DNA of 64,000 bases from Pseudazoarcus sp963975885 (GCA_963975885.1 CAXBIS010000001.1:186001-250000); one strand, 5' to 3'; counted from the first letter of the stretch, positions 25,356 to 33,821 are shown. Numbers and translations: made by a program. Notes: a model not told the origin generated them from the letters alone.

Positions 25356-25470
25356 CTTGCGCGACCTCCTCCGAAGGGTACACAAGCGCGCATGCCCGCC
25401 TGCCTGTCCCCGGGGCCCCCTGCCACGATCCGGACGTCCGGACCGCTCGTGCCCTGGTGCGTGCCGATGC

Positions 25471-25698
25471 TCAGTCATTCCGATCTTGAGCCTGGGCTGC
25501 CGGCCAATCCGCAAACGCGATGAAATAGAGGAAAAGGAGATTGACCATGGGAATCAGTATCAGCAGCCCCATCCATCCCGGATAGCCGACGCGCTGACAG
25601 ATGCGCCAGAACGGAATGACGATCGCAATGGCGACAAGAAGCATCCACAGCCAGTGTCCTGCCCACATCGTGTTGTCGAACATGTGATTTCCGATCAT
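25471..25698 (-). CDS. Small two-pass membrane protein (75 aa)
   Basis: MIGNHMFDNTMWAGHWLWML starts a first membrane segment, followed by a short WRICQRVGYPGW loop and a second segment (GLLILIPMVNLLFLYFIAFA), ending QDRND. The loop between helices is typical of small DUF805-like or Blh-type membrane proteins, but no family is certain. The ATG at 25698 has GGAGC 9 bases upstream; an internal ATG at 25683 is possible. It follows the permease by 29 bp and probably ends the multicopper oxidase operon. Function unknown. Confidence 0.65.
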   Translation of the reverse strand: MIGNHMFDNTMWAGHWLWMLLVAIAIVIPFWRICQRVGYPGWMGLLILIPMVNLLFLYFIAFADWPAAQAQDRND

Positions 25699-25727
25699 GG
25701 GGTTGTGCTCCCGGTCAGTTGCTGTTT

Positions 25728-27077
25728 TCAGTGGTGGTGTTCATGAGATTCCTGATCGCCTGATTGTCTGGCGCCAGCCGATTTTTTCAGGAAGATCTGC
25801 TCCGCAATCGCTATGACCATCATCGCGGAGACAGCAACACCAATCACGAAAGGGTCAGAGTTGAGTTTAACCCAGACGAATCCTCCAAGCGCGAGCAGAT
25901 CGAGGAAGATTGCGGTGGCTGGCACCCATGCCCTGGCCTGGATGTCCTCGCGGAGATAGCGAATGACGCCCCAATGAATGGCGATATCCATGATCAGGTA
26001 GAACACGATGCCCAGCGCCGCGATTCGGGAAAGATCAAAGAATGCGGTCAGGATCAGGCCGAGAACCACCGTGTAGACCAGAGTGTGCTTCTGGATGCTG
26101 CCTGGCATGCCGAAGTGGCGATGGGGAACCAGCTTCATTTCCGTCAGCATTGCGAGCATGCGTGAGACTGCAAAGATGCTGGCCAGAATGCCGCCGGCAG
26201 TGGCCATCATGGCGAGTGCCACCGTAAACCAGACGCCATAATCGCCCAGCGCTGGCCGCGCTGCAGCGGCAAGGGAGTAGTCCTGTGTCTCGATGATTTC
26301 GGTGAGCGAAAGATTGCTCGCAACCGCAAAGCCGACCAAGGTGTAGAGCACTACGCACGCAGCAATGGAAATCACGATGGCACGACCAACGTTGCGGTGC
26401 GGGTCTTTCACCTCCGAGCCACTGTTGGTAATCGTCGTGAAGCCCTTGAATGCCAGTATCCCCAGAGCGGTTGCGCCCAGGAAGTTACCAACCGCTCCGG
26501 CTTCTCGTGCGTCGGAAAAGTCGACAGAGATGCTGTCTGCAATCCAGGCACCCACCAGTCCGAAAACCAGAATTCCCCCGATCTTGAGCACGCCGATCAG
26601 CGATGCCACGTTCTCGATCAGACGGTTGCCCATCAGGTTGACCACGAAGGCGGTCAGGATCAGCGACACACCGAGCACCGAGACCATCCGGCCACTCTCG
26701 TCTCCGCCGAAGAGTTGCATGGTGTACGCACCGAAGGTTCGTGCGAGAAAGCTCTGCGCGATGACCATCGAAAAATACATGAGCAGTGCATTGAAGGCGG
26801 TCGGGAGGCGGTCGCCGTAGGCCTTGTGCAGATACATGCCGATGCCGCCTGCCGACGGGTAGGCGTTGGAGATCTTGACGTAGGAATAGGCGCTGAACGC
26901 GACGATCACCGCTGCGGCGAGAAATGCCAGCGGGAACAATGCCCCGGCCATCTGTGCCATCTGCCCGGTCAGGGCGAAGATGCCGGCGCCGATCATGACG
27001 CCAGTGCCCAGCATCACCGCGCCTGCCAGCGTCAGGCTGTCCTTGCGGTAGTGCGTCCTGCGGTCGTCTTCTGCCAT
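25728..27077 (-). CDS. APC-superfamily amino acid/cation permease
   Basis: A 449-residue transporter; the ATG at 27077 follows GGAGG. About twelve membrane segments are visible, opening with the APC helix-1 motif GTGVMIGAGIFALTGQ (substrate loop GAGIF). Helix 3 reads YVKISNAYPSAGGIGMYLHK. The protein ends in ESHEHHH, a histidine tail that could bind metal. Specificity cannot be read; relatives carry amino acids or polyamines. It lies downstream of a cupredoxin and upstream of a small membrane gene in what looks like the copper oxidase operon, so import or export of a copper-chelating amino acid is a testable idea, not a conclusion. Confidence 0.83.
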   Translation of the reverse strand: MAEDDRRTHYRKDSLTLAGAVMLGTGVMIGAGIFALTGQMAQMAGALFPLAFLAAAVIVAFSAYSYVKISNAYPSAGGIGMYLHKAYGDRLPTAFNALLMYFSMVIAQSFLARTFGAYTMQLFGGDESGRMVSVLGVSLILTAFVVNLMGNRLIENVASLIGVLKIGGILVFGLVGAWIADSISVDFSDAREAGAVGNFLGATALGILAFKGFTTITNSGSEVKDPHRNVGRAIVISIAACVVLYTLVGFAVASNLSLTEIIETQDYSLAAAARPALGDYGVWFTVALAMMATAGGILASIFAVSRMLAMLTEMKLVPHRHFGMPGSIQKHTLVYTVVLGLILTAFFDLSRIAALGIVFYLIMDIAIHWGVIRYLREDIQARAWVPATAIFLDLLALGGFVWVKLNSDPFVIGVAVSAMMVIAIAEQIFLKKSAGARQSGDQESHEHHH

Positions 27078-27094
27078 GTTCCCTCCGGTTTTGC

Positions 27095-27118
27095 CGCATC
27101 CCCGTGTGCGGGGATGCG
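27095..27118. other. Hairpin in the leader of the APC permease gene
   Basis: CGCATCCCC (27095-27103), loop GTGTGC, GGGGATGCG (27110-27118), a perfect 9-bp stem. On the minus strand it ends 17 bases before the start codon at 27077, just ahead of the ribosome site, and 119 bp after the cupredoxin stop. It may act as a weak terminator or set translation of the permease. Confidence 0.5.
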
Positions 27119-27236
27119 CGGTTGCCACCCGGCGTGCCGGCCATGGACCGATGCCGGTCGTGCGGTACGGGCGCCAGGACCCGGTCGGTCCCGGCCGCCG
27201 CCGGTGTCGGAGGCCCGGTGGCGACCGTCGGTGGCG

Positions 27237-27755
27237 TCAGGGGGTGACGGTCACCTTGGCGATCATGCCGGCCTCCATGTGACCCGGGATGAGGCACGCG
27301 AAATCGACCGTCCCCGGCGCATCGAATTTCCATACGATGCCGCCGCGCTGGCCGGGCTTGAGGGTGATCATGTTCGGCTCCGCATGCTGCATGCCGGGCA
27401 TCTTGCGCATCATCTCGGCGTGCGCCTTCAAGTCATCCATGGACCCGATCACCATCTCGTGATCGACCTTGCCGTCGTTACGGGCGAAGAAGCGCACGGT
27501 TTCGCCCGCCTTGACCGTGATGTCGTCGGGGACGAAGCGCATGCTGTCGTCCATGCGCACTTCGATCGTCCGGACCACGTCGGCCGGGTTGCCGGGCGAG
27601 CCGACGCCCGAGGCGTGGCCGCCGCCCTGCGTGTGGGCGGCATGATCCATCTTCATCGGCATGCCGTGGTCGCCATGTCCGTGGCTGCCGCCGGCGAGGG
27701 CGAAGGCCGGCAGCAGTGCAAAGGCGGCCAGCGAAAGGTGTGCTTTTGCTTTCAT
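27237..27755 (-). CDS. Secreted cupredoxin-like copper-binding protein (copy A)
   Basis: 172 residues with a signal peptide ending FALA. A histidine/methionine-rich start (GGSHGHGDHGMPMKMDHAAH) is followed by a cupredoxin fold with copper ligands in KVDHEMVIG and ACLIPGHMEAGM (Cys-His-Met spacing of blue copper proteins). Acts in the periplasm as a copper binder or electron carrier. It is preceded by the copB gene and followed by the APC permease. A paralogue lies at 31815-32366. Confidence 0.9.
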   Translation of the reverse strand: MKAKAHLSLAAFALLPAFALAGGSHGHGDHGMPMKMDHAAHTQGGGHASGVGSPGNPADVVRTIEVRMDDSMRFVPDDITVKAGETVRFFARNDGKVDHEMVIGSMDDLKAHAEMMRKMPGMQHAEPNMITLKPGQRGGIVWKFDAPGTVDFACLIPGHMEAGMIAKVTVTP

Positions 27756-27813
27756 CGTTCTTCTCTCCTAGGAGGATGGTGCGCCGCTTTCGCCGCGCGG
27801 TGGTTGACGTAGA

Positions 27814-28758
27814 TCAGAACCAGAGGCGTACACCGGCCACGAGGCGGGTGTCGCGGACGCGTTCGCCCTCGTCGCGCGCGAAGTCGGCCGTCTGCCCGAA
27901 CTTGCGGCTCCATTCCACGCCCACATAGGGGGCGAACTGGCGCGAGAACTCGTAGCGCAGACGAACGCCGACGGTGGCCTCGCTGAGGCCGCTGCCGATG
28001 CCGTTGGCTTCGTCCTTCTTGCCGTAAGCGCTGACTTCGGCGCGCGGCTGCAGTACCAGACGTTGGGTGATCGGCAATTCGTACTCCGCTTCGACAGCCA
28101 GCGCGGTGCGGCCACCGCTGCCGACGTAGGCCGTCGCGTCCACCTCGAACCAGTAGGGTGCGAGCCCCTGTACACCGAAGGCCAGCCACGTGCGGTCGGG
28201 GCCTTCGTTACGGTCGTAGCGCACGCCCAGTTGGGTATCCCAGTAGCTGCCGATGGCGTGACCCCATAGCACCTCGGTGCTGGCTTCCTCGATGCGTCCG
28301 TCGGCGTGCTCGCCTTCGAGCTTGAGCACCAGCTTGTCGTAGTCGCGACCGAAGCGGGCCTGGGTATCGAATGCCGTCCACGATGCGTCGCGGCCGTACA
28401 CGCGCTCGAAGCGATCGATCAGCACCGTGCCGAAGGCGTGTTCGTCGGCGAGGCGCAGCTGGCGCGGGCCGGGCAGGGCGTACTTGCCCTCGTCGAGCGT
28501 GTAGCCACCCGAGTAGGCGTGCGGATCACGCGCGTCGGCCGGGGCGGAACCGCCTTGCATCTTCATGTCGCCGTGATCCATGGCGGCCATCGGGGCCGCA
28601 TCGGCTGCGGCAGGTGCGGCAGCGCGAGAGGCCGCACCCGCGGCCGGTTCGGCCATTCCCGGCATGTGATGCCCGGCGTGCGGGTCGGCGGCAAGCGCGA
28701 TGGCTGGGGCGATGCCGATCGCCAGCAGCGATGCGGCAAGGATCGATGTCTTCTTCAT
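27814..28758 (-). CDS. copB: Copper resistance protein B, outer membrane
   Basis: The ATG at 28758 after GGGAGAA gives 314 residues with a signal peptide (MKKTSILAASLLAIG...ALAAD). A methionine/histidine-rich segment follows (PHAGHHMPGMAEP, then AAMDHGDMKMQGGS, about 25-70), then the CopB/PcoB outer-membrane beta-barrel: GKYALPGPRQLRLADEHAF, LGVRYDRNEGPDRTWLAFGV, ending GVRLWF with the terminal aromatic residue of barrels. It partners the multicopper oxidase just upstream, as in pcoAB and copAB. Codon use and RBS are unremarkable. Confidence 0.93.
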   Translation of the reverse strand: MKKTSILAASLLAIGIAPAIALAADPHAGHHMPGMAEPAAGAASRAAAPAAADAAPMAAMDHGDMKMQGGSAPADARDPHAYSGGYTLDEGKYALPGPRQLRLADEHAFGTVLIDRFERVYGRDASWTAFDTQARFGRDYDKLVLKLEGEHADGRIEEASTEVLWGHAIGSYWDTQLGVRYDRNEGPDRTWLAFGVQGLAPYWFEVDATAYVGSGGRTALAVEAEYELPITQRLVLQPRAEVSAYGKKDEANGIGSGLSEATVGVRLRYEFSRQFAPYVGVEWSRKFGQTADFARDEGERVRDTRLVAGVRLWF

Positions 28759-28784
28759 GGGTTCTCCCGCTGTGCTCAATGTCT

Positions 28785-30635
28785 TCATGCGACCACCACC
28801 TCGCGGAACATGCCCGCGTCCATGTGGAAGAGCAGGTGGCAGTGCCACGCCCACCGGCCGAGGGCATCCGCTGTGACCTGAAAGCTGATGCGCTGTGCGG
28901 GCTGGACCGGAATGGTGTGGCGCCGCGCCTGGAAGTTGCCGTCGGCGGTTTCCAGCTCGCTCCACATGCCGTGCAGGTGCATCGGGTGGGTCATCATCGT
29001 GTCGTTGTGCAGGATCACGCGTAGGCGCTCGCCGTAGCGGAAGTGGATCGGCGTGGAACCCCCGAATTCGAGGCCGTCGAACGACCAGGTGTAGCGTTCC
29101 ATGTTGCCGGTCAGGTGCAGTTCGATTTCCCGCTCGGGCCCGCGCGGATCCATCGGGCCGCCGATCGTCGACAGGTCGGCGAGGGTCAGCACCCGCCGCC
29201 CGTTGTTGCGCAGACCGATGCCGGGGTCGTCGAGATTGGTGCGCGGCATGTCGACGCGCATGTCGGTGCTCGGCCCGTATTCGGTGCGCGCATGACGGAC
29301 GGTCTGGTTCGGCTTTGCCAGTTCATTGGCTGGCATCCCGTGCTGGCTGTGATCCATCGCCATGCCGCCATGCTGCATGCCGGCCATCGCGCCATGGTTC
29401 ATGCCGGGCATCTGGCTGTGGTCCATGCCCGCCATTGCGCCGTGATTCATGCCACCCATGCCGCCGTGGGCCATGCCACCCATGGTGCCCATCATGTCGG
29501 CCATGGTGAGCCACTCGATGCGGTCGAGTTCGGGAACCGGTGCCTGCATGCCGGCCTGCACGGCCAGCGTGCCACGCGCATAGCCGCTGCGGTCCATCGA
29601 CTGCGCGAACACGGTGTATGCGTCGTCGCTCGGTTCGACCAGTACGTCGTAGGTTTCGCCCGGGCCGAAGCGGAACTCGTCGACCGTGACCGGTTCGACG
29701 TCGACGCCATCGGTCTGGATCACGGTCATCTTCAGACCGGGGATACGCACGTCGTAGAAAGTGTTGCCGGCTCCGTTGATGAAGCGCAGGCGTACGCGCT
29801 CTCCGGGGCGGAACAGTCCCGTCCAGTTGCCGGCCGGCGTGGTGCCGTTCATCAGGAAGGTGAGGGTCGCGGCGGACAGGTCGGCCAGATCGGTGGGGCT
29901 CATCCGCATCTGGTTCCACATGCGGCGCTTGTCGATTGCCGCCTTGAGGCCGTCGCGCGAGGCGTCGCGGAAGAAATCGATCGCCGTCGGCTGGTTGAAG
30001 TTGTAGTAATCGCTCTGCGTCTTGAGCTTGCCGAAGACGCTCATGGGATCCTCGTCCGTCCAGTCGGACAGCTGGATGACATAGTCGCGGTCGGCACGTA
30101 CCCGTTCGCCGTCGCGCGGCTCGACCACGATCGCTCCGTACATGCCGGTCATCTCCTGCATGCCGGAATGCGAGTGGTACCAGTAGGTACCGGTCTGTTC
30201 GAGCTTGAAGCGATAGGTGAAGGTCTGGCCCGGCGGAATGCCGGCGAAGCTGATGCCGGGCACGCCGTCCATCTGGTAGGGCAGGATGATGCCGTGCCAG
30301 TGAATCGAAGTTGCCTCGCGAAGGCGGTTGTGCACCCGGATCGTGACGGTGTCCCCCTCGCGCAGTCGCAGTGTGGGCGCGGGAATCGAGCCGTTGATGG
30401 TCGTCGCCATGCGCGGATGCCCGGTGAAGTTCACCGCCGATTCCGCGACCACCAGGTCGATCTCCGTCCCGCTCAGCACCGGCGCCGCGCCGGTGGTCGT
30501 CTGAGCCGCGCCGGGCACGCCGGCCTGCAGCAGCCCGGGAAGGCCCGCGAGTACCCCGCCGGCGGCGAGACCCTGCACGAAACGGCGCCGTGTCAGGGCG
30601 ATCGGGTGATGAATCGGGGGGCGAGGTGTAGCCAT
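28785..30635 (-). CDS. pcoA: Copper resistance multicopper oxidase (CopA/PcoA family)
   Basis: 616 residues; the ATG at 30635 follows AGGAGG. A Tat signal (TRRRFVQGL, residues 15-23) exports the folded enzyme. Three cupredoxin domains carry the copper ligands HWHGIILP, WYHSHSGMQEM, HPMHLHGM and WHCHLLFHMDAGM (type 1, 2 and 3 centres). A long Met-His repeat (about 378-433: MGGMAHGGMGGMNHGAM and similar) likely binds Cu(I). It would oxidise Cu(I) to Cu(II) in the periplasm. Copper-box site at 30732, 97 bp upstream. Cotranscribed with copB and the cupredoxin. Confidence 0.95.
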   Translation of the reverse strand: MATPRPPIHHPIALTRRRFVQGLAAGGVLAGLPGLLQAGVPGAAQTTTGAAPVLSGTEIDLVVAESAVNFTGHPRMATTINGSIPAPTLRLREGDTVTIRVHNRLREATSIHWHGIILPYQMDGVPGISFAGIPPGQTFTYRFKLEQTGTYWYHSHSGMQEMTGMYGAIVVEPRDGERVRADRDYVIQLSDWTDEDPMSVFGKLKTQSDYYNFNQPTAIDFFRDASRDGLKAAIDKRRMWNQMRMSPTDLADLSAATLTFLMNGTTPAGNWTGLFRPGERVRLRFINGAGNTFYDVRIPGLKMTVIQTDGVDVEPVTVDEFRFGPGETYDVLVEPSDDAYTVFAQSMDRSGYARGTLAVQAGMQAPVPELDRIEWLTMADMMGTMGGMAHGGMGGMNHGAMAGMDHSQMPGMNHGAMAGMQHGGMAMDHSQHGMPANELAKPNQTVRHARTEYGPSTDMRVDMPRTNLDDPGIGLRNNGRRVLTLADLSTIGGPMDPRGPEREIELHLTGNMERYTWSFDGLEFGGSTPIHFRYGERLRVILHNDTMMTHPMHLHGMWSELETADGNFQARRHTIPVQPAQRISFQVTADALGRWAWHCHLLFHMDAGMFREVVVA

Positions 30636-30731
30636 ATTGCCTCCTGTGCTTGCACTGAACGTTGTTGTGGATCGATGCCCTAAAACGGAATCAGTCTGGA
30701 CAGGGCGCGCCAACGCCAACATGTCCCGGAG

Positions 30732-30747
30732 ATTACAATCACGTAAT
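30732..30747. promoter_or_regulatory. Copper-box site upstream of pcoA
   Basis: ATTACA-ATCA-CGTAAT, a 16-bp dyad 97 bp before the pcoA start. It is one of six related sites at copper transcription units. It falls in a 365-bp gap (30636-31000) that otherwise holds the hairpin at 30818 and no supported gene. Confidence 0.75.
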
Positions 30748-30817
30748 GTCGGCTGCATGGGGGCGACGGGTGTGGCCGGGTGCGTGCTGCGCGCGATGCC
30801 GGGGGCTAGGCTGTGGA

Positions 30818-30851
30818 GGCCGTCGCGGCGCCCGCCCGCGCCGCGACGGCC
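30818..30851. terminator. Long GC-rich hairpin between the DUF2933 unit and pcoA
   Basis: GGCCGTCGCGGCGC (30818-30831), loop CCGCCC, GCGCCGCGACGGCC (30838-30851): a perfect 14-bp stem. It lies 150 bp past the DUF2933 stop and 71 bp before the copper box, so it probably separates the two minus-strand units. There is no T-run. Confidence 0.55.
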
Positions 30852-31000
30852 CTGCTTCGGCGGGTGACGATTGCTGCGGGGCTGGAGCCGGTGGCGTCGG
30901 TGTGCGCATCGGAAAATGCGGGTCGGAAGGTTGGCGGCCTGAATCGCTCAGACCCGAAGAGGATTTTCCCGCAGACGCGGTTTGGCCGTGCCGGGAAAGG

Positions 31001-31249
31001 TCATCTCTGGCGTTCACCGTCGTGATGGTGGCGGTGCATCCACCAATGCACCAGCGGGCACGCGGCGACGAGCAGCCACGGTGCGATGCTCGCCCAGTGT
31101 TCGCGGTGCTCGATCAGCAGCACTGCTGCCACCAGCCCGACCACGCCAGCCAGCGCCCAGTGGGCCGCAGGCCCGGCTTTCGGCGGCGGCGCCGAGGGGT
31201 CGGTGATTTCGTGGCGTTTGGGCGCCTCGAATCTGTGGTGCTCGCACAC
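31001..31249 (-). CDS. DUF2933 small membrane protein (copy 3)
   Basis: The GTG at 31249, with GGAGG 7 bases upstream, gives 82 residues starting VCEHHRFEAPKRHEI, the same start plan as the MCDHEKF copy at 21173. Two membrane segments surround EHREHW and the end reads AACPLVHWWMHRHHHDGERQ. It lies among CusF, cupredoxin and multicopper oxidase genes. Histidine-rich termini suggest metal binding. Confidence 0.82.
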   Translation of the reverse strand: MCEHHRFEAPKRHEITDPSAPPPKAGPAAHWALAGVVGLVAAVLLIEHREHWASIAPWLLVAACPLVHWWMHRHHHDGERQR

Positions 31250-31269
31250 GGCAGCCTCCTTGTCCGGGT

Positions 31270-31422
31270 TCAGGGCCGGCGGCGTACCGCGCCCGGCGGC
31301 GGCCGCGAGCAGCAACTCGGCGGTGGGGCCTCGCGGTGGGCGCGGGCGTTCTCGCGGCACCAGGCCTGCAGGCCTGCGAGGGCCCTGCGCCACCAGCGCG
31401 GTTTGTCCGTATTCGCGTTCAT
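31270..31422 (-). CDS. Possible 50-residue basic protein
   Basis: From an ATG at 31422 the frame reads MNANTDKPRWWRRALAGLQA, then WCRENARAHREAPP and a CCSRPPPG end. It sits 21 bp before the DUF2933 gene and 45 bp after a copper-box-like site, so position supports it. The ribosome site (AGG, 5 bases upstream) is weak and no family is recognised. It could be a leader or a false frame. Confidence 0.4.
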   Translation of the reverse strand: MNANTDKPRWWRRALAGLQAWCRENARAHREAPPPSCCSRPPPGAVRRRP

Positions 31423-31466
31423 GGACCTATTCTGGCGCTGGGGGGCTGACCGGAGCATGGCGCGCG

Positions 31467-31482
31467 CACTACGTTCGCGTCA
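31467..31482. promoter_or_regulatory. Copper-box-like site upstream of the DUF2933 unit
   Basis: ACTACG-TTCG-CGTCAT, an imperfect 16-bp copper box, 45 bp before the ATG at 31422 and just past the end of the cusF-like gene. It would give the small DUF2933 unit its own promoter. Confidence 0.5.
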
Positions 31483-31497
31483 TGTCCGGCGGTGCCG

Positions 31498-31788
31498 TCA
31501 GGGCTGGGCGGGCTGTACCGACAGCACGGTGTAGGCGCCGGCGACTTCGTCGATGGTGACCTTGAGCTTGTCGCCCGGCTTCAGGCCGGCCAGCAGGGTT
31601 GCGTCCTTTACCGCGAAGACCATGCTCATCGGCGGCATCTGCAGGTTGGGAATCTCGCCATGACGCAGGGCGAGCTTGTTCTGCGCGGTGTCGACGCGGC
31701 GTACCTCGGCGTCGACCAGCGGCAGGTGGGTGTCGGCGAAGGCCGCGTTGGTGCACAGGGCGAGTGCGGCGAAAAGGGTTTTGCGCAT
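31498..31788 (-). CDS. CusF-like periplasmic copper-binding protein
   Basis: 96 residues with signal peptide (MRKTLFAALALCTNAAFA). The OB-fold CusF domain is clear: VRRVDTAQNKLALRHGEIPN, LQMPPMSMVFAV and KPGDKLKVTIDE. In E. coli CusF, Cu(I) is held by a histidine and two methionines with a capping tryptophan in WPEMTM; here the tryptophan position is methionine (MPPMSM). It would carry copper to the efflux pump. A second CusF domain is fused to the adaptor at 37134-38741 and keeps the tryptophan. Ribosome site GGAGAG before 31788. Confidence 0.9.
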   Translation of the reverse strand: MRKTLFAALALCTNAAFADTHLPLVDAEVRRVDTAQNKLALRHGEIPNLQMPPMSMVFAVKDATLLAGLKPGDKLKVTIDEVAGAYTVLSVQPAQP

Positions 31789-31814
31789 AGGGTCTCTCCT
31801 CGGTTCGGGGGCGT

Positions 31815-32366
31815 TCAGTGGCCGTGGCCGCCGCCGTGCGGCATCGGTGCGTCTCCGGCCATGGCCGGGCCGCCGACTGCGACGGCGGCCTTCATGCCGG
31901 CTTCGTAGTGGCCGGGGATCAGGCATGCGAACTCGAAGTCGCCCGCGCGGTTGAAGGTCCACACGATCTCGCGCGCCTCGCCCGGCGGCACGTGGGCCAT
32001 GTAGGGTTCGTCGTGCTCCATGTTCGGGAACTTCTTCATCATCGCGGCGTGTCCGGCGAGCGACGGCGCGTCGCCGATGACGAGCTCGTGCATGACCTTG
32101 CCGGCGTTGCGCACGATCAGGCGCAGCGTCTCACCTTCGGCCACGGAGACCTTGGCGGGCGTGAAGCGCATGTCGTCGCTCATGACCACTTCCAGCGTTC
32201 GCGTCGCGTTGGCCGGATCGGCGGAAATGCCCCAGCCGGTCTGTTCGGGCACCGGCCGGGCGCTCGGTGCGTCGTGTGCGCGTTCGCCGTGCGCCAGCGC
32301 GACAAACGGGACGAATCCCAGCGCAAGGGTGGCAAGGAGCGGGCGCAGCTTTGCGGATTTGTTCAT
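31815..32366 (-). CDS. Secreted cupredoxin-like copper-binding protein (copy B)
   Basis: 183 residues, signal peptide ending VALAHG. The cupredoxin core has KVMHELVIGD and ACLIPGHYEAGM, the paired blue-copper ligand segments seen in the paralogue at 27237. Here the tail is histidine-rich (HGGGHGH). Its place between the second multicopper oxidase and CusF suggests that it takes electrons or copper from the oxidase. Length and domain are normal. Confidence 0.9.
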   Translation of the reverse strand: MNKSAKLRPLLATLALGFVPFVALAHGERAHDAPSARPVPEQTGWGISADPANATRTLEVVMSDDMRFTPAKVSVAEGETLRLIVRNAGKVMHELVIGDAPSLAGHAAMMKKFPNMEHDEPYMAHVPPGEAREIVWTFNRAGDFEFACLIPGHYEAGMKAAVAVGGPAMAGDAPMPHGGGHGH

Positions 32367-32423
32367 CGTTTCTTCCTTCGGGGTCGGCCCCGGCCGGCGT
32401 GCCGCCCGGGGGTGGTCGTCGTG

Positions 32424-33821
32424 TCAGTGGTGGCCGGCGTGTCCGCCGCCCTGCGGTTTGCGTACTTCCATTTCGATCTTCACCGGAGCGCTGCCGGCCT
32501 CGCGTTCGGCCTTGAAGCGGGCCGGCTCGGGAAGCTCACCGGTCCACTCGAAGGCCTGGGTGCCGGCCGGCTGCGCATACCAGCCCGGATCGGAGTAGTC
32601 GCCCGGCTTCTGGTCGCGGCGTACCTTGAGCATGGTGAACATGCCGCCCATCTCGACCGGGCCCCACGGGCCGGTGCCGGTCATCATCGGCAGGGTCTGC
32701 TCGGGCAGCAGCATCTGCATCTCGCCCATGTCGGCCATGCCGCGCTCGCCCATCAGCATGTAGTCGGGCGCCGCCTTCTGGATGCGGCCGACCAGCCCGC
32801 GGTGGTCGATGCCGATCATGGTCGGCACGTCGTGGCCCATCGGGTTCATGGTGTGGTGGCTCTTGTGGCAGTGGAAGGCCCAGTCGCCCTCCTCGTCGGC
32901 GAGGAATTCGACCTGGCGCATCTGACCTACTGCGATGTCGGTGGTGACCTCGGGCCAGCGTGAGCCCGGCGGGGTCGGGCCGCCGTCGGTGCCGGTGACC
33001 TCGAACTCGTGGCCGTGCAGGTGGATCGGATGGTTGGTCATGGTCAGGTTGCCCACCCGGATGCGTACGCGGTCGCCGTGGCGCACGTTGAGGCTGTCGA
33101 TGCCCGGGAAGGCGCGGCTGTTGAAGGTCCAAAGGTTGAAGTCGGTCATGGTGTTGACCTTCGGCACGACGCTGCCCGGATCGATGTCGTAGGACGACAG
33201 CAGGAAGCAGAAGTCGCGGTCGACCTCGGCAATGGCCGGGTGCGGCGCCTTCGGGTGGGTCACCCAGAAACCCATCATGCCCATCGCCATCTGCGTCATC
33301 TCGTCGGCGTGCGGGTGGTACATGAAGGTGCCGGGCCGGCGCGCGACGAACTCATAGACGTAGGTCTTGCCGACCGGGATGGCGCGCTGGTTGAGCCCTG
33401 CTACCCCGTCCATGCCGTTGGGCAGGCGCTGGCCGTGCCAGTGGATCGACGTGTGCTCGGGCAGCTTGTTGGTGACGAAGATGCGCACGCGGTCGCCCTC
33501 GACCACCTCGATGGTCGGGCCGGGGCTCTGGCCGTTGTAGCCCCACAGCCGGGCCACCATGCCCGGCGCGATCTCGCGCTCGACCGGCTCGGCAACGAGG
33601 TGGAATTCCTTCACGCCGTCATTCATGCGCCACGGTGCGGTCCAGCCGTTGAGCGTGACCACCGGGTTGTAGGGGCGGCCGGTGTCCGGCATCTGCGGCG
33701 GCGCGGTGGCGGCCGAGGTCTGAATGACCGGCTCGGGCAGGCGTGCCAGCGCGGATTTTCCGACCGCAGTCGCGGCGACCGCGCCGAGTGCTGCGTGACC
33801 AAAGAATTTGCGTCGATCCAT
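32424..33821 (-). CDS. Second multicopper oxidase (Tat-exported, SufI/CueO-like)
   Basis: 465 residues from the ATG at 33821 (GGAGGAC upstream; a longer frame from 34490 overlaps the TolC gene and is rejected). The Tat motif is RRKFFGH (residues 3-9). Copper ligand segments: IHWHGQRLP, YHPHADEM, HPIHLHGHEFEV and FHCHKSHHTM. It lacks the long Met repeat of pcoA but has a short histidine end (GGHAGHH). An oxidase of Cu(I) or of a metal-organic substrate is expected. It follows the TolC-type gene by 2 bp. Confidence 0.9.
   Translation of the reverse strand: MDRRKFFGHAALGAVAATAVGKSALARLPEPVIQTSAATAPPQMPDTGRPYNPVVTLNGWTAPWRMNDGVKEFHLVAEPVEREIAPGMVARLWGYNGQSPGPTIEVVEGDRVRIFVTNKLPEHTSIHWHGQRLPNGMDGVAGLNQRAIPVGKTYVYEFVARRPGTFMYHPHADEMTQMAMGMMGFWVTHPKAPHPAIAEVDRDFCFLLSSYDIDPGSVVPKVNTMTDFNLWTFNSRAFPGIDSLNVRHGDRVRIRVGNLTMTNHPIHLHGHEFEVTGTDGGPTPPGSRWPEVTTDIAVGQMRQVEFLADEEGDWAFHCHKSHHTMNPMGHDVPTMIGIDHRGLVGRIQKAAPDYMLMGERGMADMGEMQMLLPEQTLPMMTGTGPWGPVEMGGMFTMLKVRRDQKPGDYSDPGWYAQPAGTQAFEWTGELPEPARFKAEREAGSAPVKIEMEVRKPQGGGHAGHH

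Noticed and set aside
30739..31017. 92-codon minus-strand frame before pcoA
   Set aside because: Crosses a perfect 14-bp hairpin and overlaps the DUF2933 gene; proline/arginine low complexity.
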